Shown: piece after piece, positions 5,171 to 5,408 of the stretch
Numbering within the stretch: the first letter of the stretch is position 1
How the letters are laid out: each line of letters opens with the position of its first letter
NCBI GenBank assembly: GCA_937894055.1
Contig: CALDHQ010000511.1
Location: 1 to 5,408, forward strand
Reading direction: 5' to 3'
Source of the DNA: an uncultured Polymorphobacter sp.
Lineage (GTDB): Bacteria; Pseudomonadota; Alphaproteobacteria; Sphingomonadales; Sphingomonadaceae
Length of the DNA stretch: 5,408 bases
Notes under the pieces: generated by a model
Told to the model about the DNA's origin: nothing
Seen by the model: only the letters and a program-made list of their open reading frames with translations
The model's database searches: none
Program-made: the position numbers and the translations under genes

Positions 5171-5383
5171 CTGCACTTTCGCTGCTGGTCGCACACGCAC
5201 CACCTGGCGATGATGGACGTGATCGACAGCAACGTGGGAGAGAAGGCGCTCGGCGTCGTCAAGAAGATGTGCAAGTTCTTCGCGAACTCGTCCGCGCGCC
5301 GGCAGAAGCTGCGGGAGCGGCAGGCGGAGCGGCAGCCGGCCAGCAAGCCCCTCATGCCCATCTACTCGGTCGTAACGCGCTAG
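4967..5383 (+). CDS. Composite open frame: VOC/glyoxalase N-terminus joined to hAT-like segment, stop codon partly adapter
   Basis: The ATG at 4967 is preferred to a TTG at 4949 because the VOC homology begins at MKPSLTLITLGV; no clear ribosome site precedes it. Residues 1 to about 67 are VOC-like, and from about 68 to 138 the sequence resembles a eukaryotic hAT transposase. The frame ends at TAG (5381-5383), but its A and G are the first two bases of the Illumina adapter, so this stop does not exist in any genome. The frame is an artefact as a whole; only the first part is likely to be a genuine neighbour of the minus-strand genes. Confidence 0.7.
   Translation: MKPSLTLITLGVDDLDRALRFYRDGLKLQTDGVVGTEFENGAVVFFDLQPGLRLALWPRRSIAADTGLLHFRCWSHTHHLAMMDVIDSNVGEKALGVVKKMCKFFANSSARRQKLRERQAERQPASKPLMPIYSVVTR
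5168..5381 (+). mobile_element. Fragment resembling eukaryotic hAT-family transposase
   Basis: In frame with the VOC start, residues about 68-138 contain RCWSHTHHLAMMD, VVKKMCKFFANSSARRQKL and finally IYSVVTR. This parallels the hAT transposase core: the C-x-x-H-x-L-N-L block, then a helix with a K-F-F-x-x-S-x-x-R pattern, then the T-R-W-N-S block. The last genomic base is T, so the next codon could be TGG (W), which would extend TR to the expected TRW, but the adapter begins there. hAT elements are mainly eukaryotic, so this piece may come from a eukaryote in the same sample. I recognise the pattern by eye only, and a divergent gene of another kind is possible. Confidence 0.5.
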
Positions 5384-5408
5384 ATCGGAAGAGCGTCGTG
5401 TAGGGAAA
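5382..5408 (+). other. Illumina TruSeq-type adapter sequence
   Basis: From 5382 the sequence begins AGATCGGAAGAGC and continues GTCGTGTAGGGAAA to the end, 27 bases in all. This is exactly the reverse complement of the Illumina read 1 primer/universal adapter end (which reads ...CGCTCTTCCGATCT). It is synthetic, untrimmed library sequence and marks where a sequenced insert ended. Confidence 0.97.

Noticed and set aside
5168..5381. Horizontal transfer of a hAT transposon into a bacterial genome
   Set aside because: No terminal inverted repeats or target duplication are visible, the join is inside a bacterial gene, and the piece ends in sequencing adapter. A chimeric library molecule is far more likely.

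Overview
The window reads as one end of a GC-rich draft contig, probably from an alphaproteobacterium (perhaps Sphingomonadales-like; a low-confidence guess from protein flavour and codon use). Its last 27 bases are Illumina adapter, so the right edge is a raw library end and not genome. Several reading frames near both edges are abrupt, in-frame joins of unrelated protein families. I read these as assembly or library chimeras, not as novel fusion genes.

Core (about 560-4165, minus strand): a compact, tightly coupled operon, transcribed right to left. It runs from the C-terminal part of an FkbH-like protein, through a class I SAM-dependent methyltransferase (4-base ATGA overlap) and a complete MBOAT membrane O-acyltransferase (6-base gap), to the N-terminal half of an SGNH/AlgJ-like membrane-anchored protein (9-base gap). 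Together they suggest a pathway that builds a small acyl or glyceryl-derived group and transfers it to an envelope or extracellular glycan. The substrate cannot be told from sequence.

Left end (1 to about 560, minus strand): the SGNH frame continues without a stop to base 1, but its content changes three times. It passes through a piece of a family 5 (peptide/oligopeptide-type) ABC solute-binding protein, then a piece of a MalG-type ABC permease, then a cysteine-rich CCG domain of a GlpC/LutA/HdrB-type Fe-S oxidoreductase.

Right part: about 4160-4757 (minus) is the N-terminal half of an acetylornithine-type class III aminotransferase (ArgD-like), joined in frame to the FkbH piece and lacking its catalytic lysine region. 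A 209-base intergenic region (4758-4966) with small inverted repeats follows. Next, on the plus strand from 4967, comes the first half of a VOC/glyoxalase-like protein. It switches near 5168 to a segment resembling a eukaryotic hAT-family transposase, which runs into the adapter at 5382. The apparent stop codon there is half adapter.

The two intact genes are the methyltransferase and the MBOAT protein. I find no tRNA, rRNA, CRISPR array or prokaryotic insertion sequence.
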